A DNA stretch of 64,000 nucleotides from Puniceicoccaceae bacterium K14. Its GTDB lineage: Bacteria; Verrucomicrobiota; Verrucomicrobiia; Opitutales; Opitutaceae. Every line of letters starts with the position of its first letter. The stretch's first letter is position 1. The notes under the pieces were generated by a model. It made no database searches, had not been told where the DNA came from, and saw only the letters and a program-made list of their open reading frames with translations. The stretch covers positions 1-64,000 of the forward strand of contig JAKYXN010000024.1 of assembly GCA_022538095.1 (NCBI GenBank), given 5' to 3'. A program made the position numbers and the translations under genes. Shown piece by piece: positions 45,265 to 54,710 of the stretch.

Positions 45265-46884
45265 TCAAAGCCCTTTAAAATAGCTGTCCAACAAAGAAAC
45301 CTTTTTCTTAGAACGCTTAATACTGCCAGTCTTCGATGTAGCATCACTTGCCTTCTTAGTCTTTTTCTTTCCTGGCGAATTCTTTTTCAAAACCCGCTTT
45401 GGCTTGGTTTTCGGGACCTTTTCTACGGCGATAAATTTTTCTACCTGATCCTCGACATCTTCATAAGAAATGTCCGAGCACACGTCCAAAGCATCTTCTC
45501 CAATGAGGTCTTCCTCTTTCTTGGTTTCCGCGATTACTTCACTCACTGTTTCGACGGCTTCATTGACAGGCGTCACTTCATCCGTATTCGCGATACCATC
45601 CTCAGAATCGACTGCTTCAAGTTCTCGCTCTTTCAAAAGATCTGGCTCTTCCAAGGCGCCAAAAGGATGGTCTAACACCGGCTCAGAAACTTGTGACTCC
45701 TCTGAAATAAGTAGCTCTTCTTCGCCTTGTGGAAGAGTATCCAGCGGTTCAGCTTCCTCAATTAGAGTGGAGCTTGGCTCTAGCTCCTCAATCACTTGAT
45801 CAGTTGATTCTTCCGCAACACTAAGAATGTTATCTGGTTCAGAGAGTTGCCGCCCGTCTTCTGACAATTCAAATTGCTCCTCCGTAATAGGTTCTTCGCA
45901 CAATTCATCCACCTGGGGCTCATCTATCGTTTCGTCCAAGGAAACGGGCGCCAATTCTTCTTCAGAATCGCCTTCAACAATAGAAGGAGGGTCTAATTTT
46001 GCCGGATCAGATTCTTCAATAATTTCCTCAAATTGAAATTCCTGCCCGCTCTCCAAAAACGAACCATCTTCTTGCCCCTCCTGCTCAATCAGAATGGACG
46101 TCGATTCAGGCCCCTCAGCTGTTTGGTCGGTCGCTGCTTCTGCATTATCGAAAGTCTTATCCTCCTCAGTGCTTTGGCAATCACCTTCAGACAAAGCAGT
46201 TTGATCCACAGCTATAGGTCCGTCTATCAACTCTCCCACTTCAGGATCAGAGATCGCTTCCTTTTCAAAGGGTACAACCGCATCCTCTACAGAGCTTGCC
46301 TCTACTTTGGCTGATTCTGCTAGCTCAAATGAATCCTGTTCGATTACAGCCGGCGATTCTTCTATTGGCGGCTCAGTAGGTAGAACCTCAGCATTTGGTT
46401 CTTCATTTAGATTCAATTCTTCAGAACACTCTTCCTCTGTATCAGAGACCTCATCCGTTCGCTCACGATTCAAGGTTCCAAAAAAATTATTGTGTATGTC
46501 TTCTATGGATACTTCTTCCTCCTCGGTTTGAGGCGCTTCCTCGCTGATTGAAAGATGATCATCTAAAACGGGCTCAGAATCACTCTCCTCCTCGTCAAAC
46601 CCAGCAAAGTAATTCACCTCTTCATTCTGCTTGTCTTCTTTTTCAAGCTCTGATGGCTCACTCTGGTTATCAGCTTCTGTTACGGCATCTTGAACTGACA
46701 GTTGGTCTAAAGGCTCCGAATCGCCTTCGTCTAGGCCTAGCTGATTACATGAATCATCAATTCCGGGAGCCTGCTCATCAATATCGGTTATTGAATCCTC
46801 AGCCAATTCGCACAAGCGGTTTGAGCGTTGGCGACGCTTTTTAACTACGGCGTAAATAGAATTGTCTTCGGAGCTAGGATACAT
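45265..46884 (-). CDS. Large acidic repeat protein with basic C-terminal tail
   Basis: From the ATG at 46884 the protein has 539 residues; a frame from 46944 adds 20. Residues about 30-480 are dominated by Glu, Asp and Ser. A roughly 75-residue segment is repeated (about 214-290, VGELIDGPIAVDQTALSEG; about 323-395, VDELCEEPITEEQFELSED). The last 50 residues are strongly basic (KTKPKRVLKK, GKKKTKK, KRSKKKVS), and the N-terminus also has a basic patch (KKRRQRSNR). No family is recognised. It is divergent from an orphan parA gene. Charge layout suggests binding to nucleic acid or another polyanion through the tail, which is inference. Confidence 0.65.
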   Translation of the reverse strand: MYPSSEDNSIYAVVKKRRQRSNRLCELAEDSITDIDEQAPGIDDSCNQLGLDEGDSEPLDQLSVQDAVTEADNQSEPSELEKEDKQNEEVNYFAGFDEEESDSEPVLDDHLSISEEAPQTEEEEVSIEDIHNNFFGTLNRERTDEVSDTEEECSEELNLNEEPNAEVLPTEPPIEESPAVIEQDSFELAESAKVEASSVEDAVVPFEKEAISDPEVGELIDGPIAVDQTALSEGDCQSTEEDKTFDNAEAATDQTAEGPESTSILIEQEGQEDGSFLESGQEFQFEEIIEESDPAKLDPPSIVEGDSEEELAPVSLDETIDEPQVDELCEEPITEEQFELSEDGRQLSEPDNILSVAEESTDQVIEELEPSSTLIEEAEPLDTLPQGEEELLISEESQVSEPVLDHPFGALEEPDLLKERELEAVDSEDGIANTDEVTPVNEAVETVSEVIAETKKEEDLIGEDALDVCSDISYEDVEDQVEKFIAVEKVPKTKPKRVLKKNSPGKKKTKKASDATSKTGSIKRSKKKVSLLDSYFKGL

Positions 46885-47085
46885 GCCTTTCAAAAATAGT
46901 GATAATCTAGTTAGCCTTATTAAGCGCCTTAGGCAACAACGCAAATAATGAGTTTCTTCAAAGATTTGTTAATACTTCGCTATTTCTAGGTTTTCTTTGA
47001 TAAAAACTAAAGAATTCCGCTAGATTCTCACCACAAAAGCGTATTCATTCAGGCGTGTTCTGGTGAATTTTCTTACAGATCTCAT

Positions 47086-47976
47086 ATGGCAATAAAAATA
47101 AGTTTTCTCAATCTAAAGGGAGGTGTTGGAAAAACGTCCATGATCGTAAACGTAGGCGCATGTCTCGCCTACATGGGAAAACGAGTCCTCATTGTCGATT
47201 TAGACGCGCAAAGCAATTCTAGCATTTGGCTTATGCGCCTGGATCGTTGGAATGCCCAAAATCGCTACCCCGAAAAATTCGCTCTTAACCTTTTTAAGAA
47301 CCCAGACGCCAAGATCACCGACTGCATCCACAAATCGCCCGTCCGTGACCTGGAAGGCGAAGTAGCCCTTGAAAGCTTGGACCTAATTCCGGCGAGCTTC
47401 AGTCTGCTCGACCTAGAACACGACGTAGAAAACAAGACCGATGTCCCTTTTTACATCCAATTCTACGAGCACATGGCTGATATCGAAATGCTCTACGATT
47501 TCATACTATTCGATTGCCCGCCGAGCTTTTATTACGCCCCACAAGCAGCCATTTTCAATAGTGATTGGGTAATCGTTCCGGCCAATGCCGATGCTCTAAG
47601 CATTATCGGATTTCACCTTCTTACAGAAAAGCTCAATAAATTTAAGGAAAAGACTGAAGATCATCGCAACGAACTTCATTCGCCAACACCCGAAATTATG
47701 GGAGTTTCCTTAAACGCAATCAAACCCGGCGTCCGTATAGACGTCCCAGTTGAGCGATTTGAGAATCAAATCGAACGCTTTATCGAGCAGCGAAAAGTAC
47801 CCACCAAAACGGAACTATTCCCCACGCGCATCCGTCACTCCATAACAGTTGGCAGGGCTGTCATGCAGGGCCAGCCAATGGTACTCATGCCAAAGAACGA
47901 AGGCTCTATGAGTGTGGCCAAGGACTATATCAAGACCTCGCAATACATCCTCGAGCGCTGTGGCATCACGCTTTGA
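47086..47976 (+). CDS. ParA-family ATPase (orphan)
   Basis: The 296-residue protein has the deviant Walker A LKGGVGKTS, Walker A' IVDLDAQSNSS and Walker B FILFDCPPSFYY. ParA/MinD ATPases position DNA or protein complexes. No ParB, parS-like repeats or partner gene is nearby. The only neighbour is the divergent acidic repeat protein. A role in positioning a protein cluster is as likely as plasmid-type partition. Confidence 0.88.
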   Translation: MAIKISFLNLKGGVGKTSMIVNVGACLAYMGKRVLIVDLDAQSNSSIWLMRLDRWNAQNRYPEKFALNLFKNPDAKITDCIHKSPVRDLEGEVALESLDLIPASFSLLDLEHDVENKTDVPFYIQFYEHMADIEMLYDFILFDCPPSFYYAPQAAIFNSDWVIVPANADALSIIGFHLLTEKLNKFKEKTEDHRNELHSPTPEIMGVSLNAIKPGVRIDVPVERFENQIERFIEQRKVPTKTELFPTRIRHSITVGRAVMQGQPMVLMPKNEGSMSVAKDYIKTSQYILERCGITL

Positions 47977-48015
47977 GCCAGAAAAACCGATTCCGCAATT
48001 CGGCGATAATACGCT

Positions 48016-48043
48016 TTGACAAACCAAAAACTTCACACATAAA
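48016..48043 (+). promoter_or_regulatory. Probable promoter of tRNA-Arg
   Basis: TTGACA (48016-48021) is followed after 16 bases by CATAAA (48038-48043), a -35/-10 pair upstream of the tRNA that starts at 48076. The -35 is a perfect consensus. Confidence 0.55.
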
Positions 48044-48075
48044 GGCCGTTCTTATGATGCCTAAGGCATCCGGTT

Positions 48076-48152
48076 GGGGCAGTAGCTCAGTTGGATAGAG
48101 CACTTGATTTCTAATCCAGTGGTCGGGGGTTCGAATCCCTCCTGCCCTACCA
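48076..48152 (+). tRNA. tRNA-Arg(TCT)
   Basis: The 77-base cloverleaf includes an encoded CCA. The acceptor stem is GGGGCAG/CTGCCCT (one G-T at the end), the D stem is GCTC/GAGC and the T-loop is TTCGAAT. The anticodon loop TTTCTAA (48108-48114) has anticodon TCT at 48110-48112, reading AGA arginine codons. The anticodon stem CTTGA/TCCAG has a T-C mismatch in its middle (48105 and 48117). Confidence 0.92.
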
Positions 48153-49107
48153 TTATATGCACAAGACCTTGATTATCAAATCCTTATAAAAGAAAATGGG
48201 AGATACAAACCCTCCTGCATCAATCGTTTATAAGTGCATCCGAACTTCTTATCATTTTGTTCTTCAATAACTTATGTTAAATCGGTTATTTTCAATTAAT
48301 TTGAGACAACTCATGATAAAGCCTACCCTGAGTCTAAATTTTGTGAGTCTATTTGTGCGCAATTAAGATGTTGCAAGAAAGCTCCTCCGAACGAACAGCA
48401 AAAGTAACAGAATTTTAAATACATGCCCGACTACTTTTTACCTAAAGATGATACTCCAATTTAACTGTAGGTTCGTCAGCTAAAAACCTCAAACCGCACA
48501 TCTTCGCAATATACGAAGTAAAATGTCTAGCTACCTTTTCTGCTCTTACTGAAAGCTTTCCGAATTCCTCGCTTCATCTAACTAAAGGTCCCCAATTCCA
48601 ACCGCCAATCGAGCTCTTCACATGTTGTGGAAGCTTATCCCAACTTGCCGACCACGCGAGTCAAATCGGGATCGAGTGCGGCAAAATTTTGTGAGTCTAT
48701 TTACCCAAAGAACCATAAAAACGAATGCATTGATCATGAAGCATGTTGGGGCTCAATAATGAATAACCCCAATCTAACACGCGTTGTTCACGGTCTAGTA
48801 GCTTGTAAATATCACATGTTTTCATATTTCTACCAAAGGGTCGGGCGCGAGAATACCCTCTCTCATAAAAGGATATATCAAAAGCTCTAAAATTCATATC
48901 GATCGCCCTATTTCGAGGCGTTTTGACGAGGGTGACCTCTAAACCAAGGTTTACTAAAGTTCGATATTTGAAACTTTGCTTCATTTAAGAAAGGTGCTTT
49001 GACATGGGCAACCGTAAGCGCCGAACTTGTTAACATGTCGCTCTTTCAGAGCGTCGACTTTAACCCTACCCACTCTCTACTCATCCTACCGACATCGAGG
49101 CCGACGT
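48153..49107. other. 955-base gene-poor region after tRNA-Arg
   Basis: No convincing gene is found between the tRNA and the hybrid two-component regulator. An 87-codon frame at 48627-48890 and a 95-codon frame on the other strand overlap each other and show no known family. An exact 19-bp direct repeat lies inside (see separate entry). The position behind a tRNA gene and the lack of coding sequence fit a decayed integration site, which is inference. Confidence 0.5.
48336..48702. repeat. Exact 19-bp direct repeat flanking 329 bases
   Basis: The sequence aaattttgtgagtctattt occurs at 48336-48354 and again at 48684-48702, in direct orientation, 348 bases apart. Flanking bases differ. It is not part of the tRNA. 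It could be a target-site or attachment-type remnant of a lost element, or a recombination footprint. Confidence 0.75.
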
Positions 49108-52100
49108 ATGCTCCTAAAATCGCTTAAATTCAAACGAAAGTCAAACCTATGGCCTCTCTTGGCGGTTTTGCTCGTTGCCGCAATACATCCCACTCGTCTT
49201 TCGGCGAAAAAGGCCTATCAGCCCCAGTCCAAGCCACCAATCCTTGAAGAGTGGCGCTGGAACCTGCTAGAAGAACTCAGTAACGTCTCTGCCTTCTATG
49301 CGACACAAGGACCAAACGGAACGATCTACCTCCCAAGCCATAACGGCATTTCAATCTACGATGGGGTCGAATTGAAACCCTACCCGTACCCCAAACACAT
49401 GCCGGGTTCCTTTCCAAACGGGTCGCATGTATCCAATACCGGAACAACATTCGTATCCACCGAAGACGGACTGAGAATACTCAAGGAGGGACGCTGGAAG
49501 ACTATATTCGAATACGAGCGTCGAATGGATCTTCGCAGAGTCACGTTTGCCGAGACGGCCTCAGGCGTTCTCTTCGCACGCTCGCCAGCTGGACTTCTCA
49601 GGATCGAAAACGAAAAAGTTTCTCAAATCAAATCAACACCGGATGGAATCATATCTATAACGCTGCATGAAGGTGATCTCTGGTTCACCAATATCTACGA
49701 TAAAAACGTTTATAGGTTGCAGCTTGACGAAAACGATCATCCCTTGAACAACACATTGCGTTCGTATCGCATAGAGAGCAATAGCGACCCCCACCGAACC
49801 GTCCTCCTAAACTCTCGACTGTACGGACTGATACTTGGAAACACGAGTACATCCACAGGCGTGTTAAGATATTCAGCGGATACCGACACCTGGCTGCCGT
49901 TAGGAAGCAACAGCCCACCCGACAACTATCACGATATGATCGCCGAGTCATCCGACGGCTCTATCGTAGCATATACACAATCCAAAATCATCGTTTATAA
50001 AAACGAGCGATGGTTCACAGTCCAAACCGACTTTCGGCTACCGACAAGTTTCCCCTTCGTCATTTCTTTAACTGACGGGTTGCTAGTCGGCGGATACCGA
50101 GAGCCGATCTACTTTGTAGACACATCACCCAAAACCTGGGGTTCGTACGAAAATATCGTTTTCCAAGGCGAAGATCAATTCAGGCGACAATGGTACCTTG
50201 ACTCAAATGGATACGTAATCGTGCGAAATCCTTCCTCCGGCACGTGGACAGCCTACGAGGAATCAGATGGTCTAATTGATTCGCCAAACAGAATCTATTG
50301 CTCTCAAAATAACATTGTTTGGGTCTCTGGGAGCCACCAGGGCGTTGCCGCCATTTCTCGATTTGTAGAAGGTCACTGGATTACCGATTTACACCCCGAG
50401 ACGGGGTCATTAATAAATGCTAGATCAGTGTTCGAATCCAAAGAGGGGGACTTAATCTTTGGCTGTGGGGACACTCGGCCGTTGATAGAAAACGACCGCG
50501 GAGGATTGGTCATCTATCAACCAATCGATGGAGGCTACGAAACCCGCCATATCCAACCTCCTGAGTCTCCCTCAACAATCCGGGGCATCGTAAAAACCGA
50601 AGATGCGATTTGGCTCGGTGGGAGACGATTAACAAATTTGCCCATCGCTGAGAGCAACCCTCCAACGCCCGATGAACAATACGGCTCGGATCGGCGTTGG
50701 ATCGAAAACCTGAACCTAGCAAGCAATGGCGACATCTGGTGCACCCAATGGGGCGAAGGCATATTGCGCAAGTCAAAGGGTTCCGATTGGCAAAGGTTCT
50801 CAACGCAAGACGGACTGCCAAGCAACCATATCGCATCCCTATTCGTAAACGGCGATGAATCGATCCGAACCGCTTACGCTGTCTCCGAAGAAGGTCTATA
50901 TTATTTCGATAACCAAGTTTGGTCTCCGTGCATACTGTCTCTCCCCTTTGAAGTCACGAGAAACAATGTCTCGATAATGCACTCTCGTGATGGATCGATA
51001 TGGATAAACCATATCCCCGTTTTTTGGCAAGTGAGACGCAATTATCCAAATGGGGATACGGAAGCCGATTGGCCCAAGCTCCAGACAATACGTTGGACAC
51101 CCCAAACCTCGACTCCTGAAACAAGATTCAATCATTCCGACCAACGTTTATTCGAACCTGCCAATATAATAGTAAAATGGGACGGGAATACCCCTTGGTC
51201 AAACACACCCAAATCAAAACTGACATACTCTTTCCGCATCAATCAAGGCCAATGGTCACCTTTCACTACGGACAATCAACAGATCCTGTTCAACTTGAAA
51301 GCGGGAACCTACGAACTGGAGGTTCGCTCGCGCGGCATTCACGGAAACATCGACCCTACTCCTGCAAAGCAAATCATTTCCGTCATCCCTCCAATCTGGA
51401 AACGAGCATGGTTTCTCAGCACGATGCTAATAGTATTTTCATTAATATTTTTTTTGATTTATATGATAATAAAGCTGCGTATCAGAAACATTATAGAAAT
51501 TGAGGAATTCAAGCTCAGGTTCTTCACCAATATATCACATGAACTACGCAGCCCCCTCACAATAATCTTAGGTCCCTTGGAATCGCTACTGGAACGAGTG
51601 ACTGATCCCTGGATTACGGAGCGACTGAAAACTGCCCACAAAAACGCCAGTCGAATGCTCAAGCTAGTAAATCAGCTGCTTGAATTCAGGAAGCTTGAAG
51701 TATCCGATATCATAAGCGATCCTACGCAGTACGATCTCATTCAATGCATTAAAGAAGAAATCGATATGATCCGCCCTCTTTGCCAAGAGAAGGAGCAGGA
51801 AATCACATTTTCAACCAATGTAGATGCTTTTCCAGTACAACTCGACTTCGATAAGTTCCGAATGATTCTCGACAACTTGCTTACCAATGCGGTCAAATAC
51901 ACCGGTAAACATGGAAAGATCGCTCTAAGCCTAGTCATAACTCAAGAAGAGCGAACAATGGCTACACTAAAAGTTCAGGATAACGGGACTGGAATTGAAG
52001 AAGATTCTCTTCCTCACATTTTTGACGAGTTCTATAGGGTGCCCAACACAAAGGAGCCTCCTCAAAAAGGCACCGGGATTGGACTTGCTATCACAAAGCG

Positions 52101-53055
52101 TCTCGCGGATGCCATAAATGGAGAAATCAGCGTACAAAGTTCCACCACGCCAAATGCTTCTGGATCATGCTTCACGCTTCAATTATCTATAGAGCCGCCA
52201 CAAACGTTGAATCCCATCCTTACCCCAACAGTAAACGAAAAGACTGAAGACGGTGCCACCGCACTTGAAGGGCAAGAAAATGACGATTATATCCTGTTGA
52301 TCGTGGAAGACGATGAGGAAATCTGCAGTTTTCTCAAATCAGAATTAGAAAATGATTTTAGCGTGCGAATCGCACGCGACGGCAAAGAAGGCTTGGCACT
52401 CTCGAAATCCCTACTACCAGACCTGATCGTCACAGATGTGATAATGCCTAACATGGACGGAAAGGAAATGTGTCGGCATATTAAAGAGAACGAGCTCACT
52501 GCCCACATCCCCATCGTTATGCTCACTGCGTTAAAGTCGGACGAACATGAACTCAAAGCCCTTGGGGTAGGGGCCAACGAGTATCTACACAAACCTATCA
52601 AGGTCAATGCCCTCAAAAAACGCCTACAAAACCTGATGCACCTGCGTCAAAAGCTGCACGAACGCTTCTCGCATGAACTCCGCACATCCCTCGAGTCTAA
52701 ATCAAGGCTTGCACAGGAATCCCCGAATGAAAGATTTTTGAACAGAATCGAAGATACGGTCTACTCGGAAATCGACAACTCAGAGTTCGACGTAGAACTC
52801 TTCGCTAGAAAACTAAACATGAGCAAAATAAGCCTTCACCGAAAGCTAAAAGCGCTTACGGGCCTTTCGCCTGCAGCCTTCATTCGAAATACCCGCCTAA
52901 GAGAAGCGGCCAAGCTGCTCAGAACAGGCGAATATAATGTATCTGAAGTTATCCACCTTGTTGGTTTCAACGATCTCAGTCACTTCGGCTCCCTATTCAA
53001 AAGGCAATTTGATGCGACACCCTCTCAATACATCGAGCAGCATCGATCCACATAA
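49108..53055 (+). CDS. Hybrid two-component system regulator (HTCS)
   Basis: From the ATG at 49108 the protein has 1315 residues. A signal/anchor (about 12-30) is followed by a periplasmic sensor with two-component-regulator propeller repeats (ISIYDGVEL, WISG-type WVSGSHQG, EGILRKSKG, EEGLYYF) and a Y_Y_Y-type domain (about 700-760). Then come a membrane segment (about 765-790), HisKA (FFTNISHELRSPLT, His about 812), HATPase (NLLTNAVKYT, GTGIGLAITKRL), a receiver (about 1058-1178, Asp in LIVTDVIMPNMDG) and an AraC-type HTH (about 1220-1314). HTCS proteins sense oligosaccharides and switch on glycan-utilisation genes, here probably the sulfatase locus that follows. Confidence 0.94.
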   Translation: MLLKSLKFKRKSNLWPLLAVLLVAAIHPTRLSAKKAYQPQSKPPILEEWRWNLLEELSNVSAFYATQGPNGTIYLPSHNGISIYDGVELKPYPYPKHMPGSFPNGSHVSNTGTTFVSTEDGLRILKEGRWKTIFEYERRMDLRRVTFAETASGVLFARSPAGLLRIENEKVSQIKSTPDGIISITLHEGDLWFTNIYDKNVYRLQLDENDHPLNNTLRSYRIESNSDPHRTVLLNSRLYGLILGNTSTSTGVLRYSADTDTWLPLGSNSPPDNYHDMIAESSDGSIVAYTQSKIIVYKNERWFTVQTDFRLPTSFPFVISLTDGLLVGGYREPIYFVDTSPKTWGSYENIVFQGEDQFRRQWYLDSNGYVIVRNPSSGTWTAYEESDGLIDSPNRIYCSQNNIVWVSGSHQGVAAISRFVEGHWITDLHPETGSLINARSVFESKEGDLIFGCGDTRPLIENDRGGLVIYQPIDGGYETRHIQPPESPSTIRGIVKTEDAIWLGGRRLTNLPIAESNPPTPDEQYGSDRRWIENLNLASNGDIWCTQWGEGILRKSKGSDWQRFSTQDGLPSNHIASLFVNGDESIRTAYAVSEEGLYYFDNQVWSPCILSLPFEVTRNNVSIMHSRDGSIWINHIPVFWQVRRNYPNGDTEADWPKLQTIRWTPQTSTPETRFNHSDQRLFEPANIIVKWDGNTPWSNTPKSKLTYSFRINQGQWSPFTTDNQQILFNLKAGTYELEVRSRGIHGNIDPTPAKQIISVIPPIWKRAWFLSTMLIVFSLIFFLIYMIIKLRIRNIIEIEEFKLRFFTNISHELRSPLTIILGPLESLLERVTDPWITERLKTAHKNASRMLKLVNQLLEFRKLEVSDIISDPTQYDLIQCIKEEIDMIRPLCQEKEQEITFSTNVDAFPVQLDFDKFRMILDNLLTNAVKYTGKHGKIALSLVITQEERTMATLKVQDNGTGIEEDSLPHIFDEFYRVPNTKEPPQKGTGIGLAITKRLADAINGEISVQSSTTPNASGSCFTLQLSIEPPQTLNPILTPTVNEKTEDGATALEGQENDDYILLIVEDDEEICSFLKSELENDFSVRIARDGKEGLALSKSLLPDLIVTDVIMPNMDGKEMCRHIKENELTAHIPIVMLTALKSDEHELKALGVGANEYLHKPIKVNALKKRLQNLMHLRQKLHERFSHELRTSLESKSRLAQESPNERFLNRIEDTVYSEIDNSEFDVELFARKLNMSKISLHRKLKALTGLSPAAFIRNTRLREAAKLLRTGEYNVSEVIHLVGFNDLSHFGSLFKRQFDATPSQYIEQHRST

Positions 53056-53146
53056 TAACAGTAATAGGTAAACAAACTGGTCGTAGTTCTATCTTGGAGT
53101 CATAGCGAGCTTGTACGCATAGGAATTGACCACGTTGGCTAATCGC

Positions 53147-54529
53147 TTAGTCATCCTCCGATGACCCAGAATCAACATCTGTTGAGGCGCTACCCTCATC
53201 GCCGGAAAAAAATCTCCGTCCGTAAATAAGAAGACAAAGAACGATCCCTACAGCAAACCCCCAAGCCGCACCCTTGGTAGCGAGAACAGCTCCAACTACG
53301 CCGGCGATTCCAAGATCTTTCTGGCTTCGAGCTTCCATCACGCCAATTCGAAAGCTAATATAACCTTGGATCAACAGTGTAAGGGCGAGCGCTATCCCCA
53401 GTACTGGCTTGAGCAACGAGACTACGGGAAGCAGCAACAAACCAAAGTTGGTTCCCCATCGAAAACACCCCGATCCTCCAAAAAGCGAATACATTGCTTT
53501 CCCTCCGTCCTTAAATCGCTCCACAACCACGACCTGCATAGCCGCCCACATGGGCCCACACATCGTCACGTCGGGACCGATCACGCTCATCAATGCGTTG
53601 CGACCTCCGAAGATAAGGTGCGAGCGACCTGGGTTGTAATCGATCTTCTCGTCACTACGGATAACGTCCGCTTCTGCAACGATCGCTTTGCTTTGCAGAA
53701 CATCTCCAAACAGGATAATATAGGCAGCCACCGCAGTGGGCAAAGCCTTTACGAAAACCTCAAGCGGTGGAATGCCAACACCAAAAACCGTATATTCTGT
53801 CCACAGTGTCTTGAAATCGGGTCGACTGAATCCCCATTCGATCGTCGGCCATGACACCTCTCCTACCAATGGAGCAAGCAAGAGGGCCAGCAACATGACG
53901 GGGACAATTCCCAGTTTTCCCAGCATCGCGAGGCCCCTACGCCTCGCTTTCAACGACTGAAAATGAGTCGAAAAAACAAGGTAGAAAGCAAGACCGACGC
54001 AAATAGATATACTCCATGGAAACATATCGAAACGCCCCCCTTTTTGGAAAACAGACATGACTGCGGCTAATCCTGAACCAAGAATAATTCCAGATTTTAT
54101 AGACGACGGGATCAGCCCAACAACCCGCCCTACCTGACCTGTCATACCTAACCCAATACAAAATACGCCTAGCAGGAATTGAAAAGCGACAAGGGATTGC
54201 ACCCGTTCAGGTCCCTCTTCATATTGAGAGCAATAAGCAATTACCAAAGGAATCGCTGGCGTGATCCAGCCCGGGATCACTGGATCGCCCAGAATATGGT
54301 GCGTCAAATAAAGAAGTCCGTTCAACATAACGACCGCGAGAGCCGCTTCGAAAGGCATACCAAGTAACTCTATCATGAGAGGGATTGCCGCCAGGTCGAC
54401 CGCGCACATGAGAAGACCTTGAGCAAAATCAGGCCATTCAAAGCGGTAATGCCAAAAAGGCAGTCGTATACTAAATATGCCTAATTTAATATAGGGAGTC
54501 TCTTCACCCGATTTTCTACGATGTTTCAC
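53147..54529 (-). CDS. Polytopic permease, SulP/NCS2-like
   Basis: The 460-residue protein (GTG start) has about 11-12 hydrophobic segments. The pattern GDPVIPGWITPAIPL, a GSGLAAVMS helix and FGDVLQSKAIVAEADVI resembles the UraA/SulP (NCS2, SLC26) fold of anion and nucleobase transporters. The C-terminus is a short acidic Ser/Asp tail. It lies among sulfatase genes, so sulfate or an organic sulfate/sugar anion is a possible substrate, but the substrate cannot be assigned. A hairpin at 54566-54592 precedes it. Confidence 0.65.
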   Translation of the reverse strand: MKHRRKSGEETPYIKLGIFSIRLPFWHYRFEWPDFAQGLLMCAVDLAAIPLMIELLGMPFEAALAVVMLNGLLYLTHHILGDPVIPGWITPAIPLVIAYCSQYEEGPERVQSLVAFQFLLGVFCIGLGMTGQVGRVVGLIPSSIKSGIILGSGLAAVMSVFQKGGRFDMFPWSISICVGLAFYLVFSTHFQSLKARRRGLAMLGKLGIVPVMLLALLLAPLVGEVSWPTIEWGFSRPDFKTLWTEYTVFGVGIPPLEVFVKALPTAVAAYIILFGDVLQSKAIVAEADVIRSDEKIDYNPGRSHLIFGGRNALMSVIGPDVTMCGPMWAAMQVVVVERFKDGGKAMYSLFGGSGCFRWGTNFGLLLLPVVSLLKPVLGIALALTLLIQGYISFRIGVMEARSQKDLGIAGVVGAVLATKGAAWGFAVGIVLCLLIYGRRFFSGDEGSASTDVDSGSSEDD

Positions 54530-54565
54530 AATTTTTGTTGGTTTAGGCTCCTAGATCTGCACAAT

Positions 54566-54592
54566 AAATGGTCTCTTCCGATGGGACCATTT
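54566..54592 (-). promoter_or_regulatory. 10-bp inverted repeat upstream of the permease gene
   Basis: AAATGGTCTC (54566-54575) pairs with GGGACCATTT (54583-54592), with one G-T, across a 7-base loop. It lies 37 bases upstream of the permease start and about 120 bases after the Fe-ADH stop on the minus strand. It could be an operator or an RNA leader hairpin. Confidence 0.5.
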
Positions 54593-54710
54593 CAATGTTG
54601 AGAAATATGAAGAGTTCCAGGTCTGCTCAACCGGCATTCCCGCAGCAGTGAATAGACTTTAAACTCTATTTGAGTAATAAAAAGTTGGTTTGATCAGATC
54701 AGAGATTCTC

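Noticed and set aside
48142-48221. Possible attachment-site repeat (ccctcctgc) behind the tRNA
   Set aside because: Only nine matching bases, too short to separate from chance; the 19-bp repeat is a stronger signal.
48627-48890. 87-codon open frame in the tRNA-proximal gap
   Set aside because: No family resemblance, overlaps an equally long frame on the other strand, no clear ribosome-binding site.
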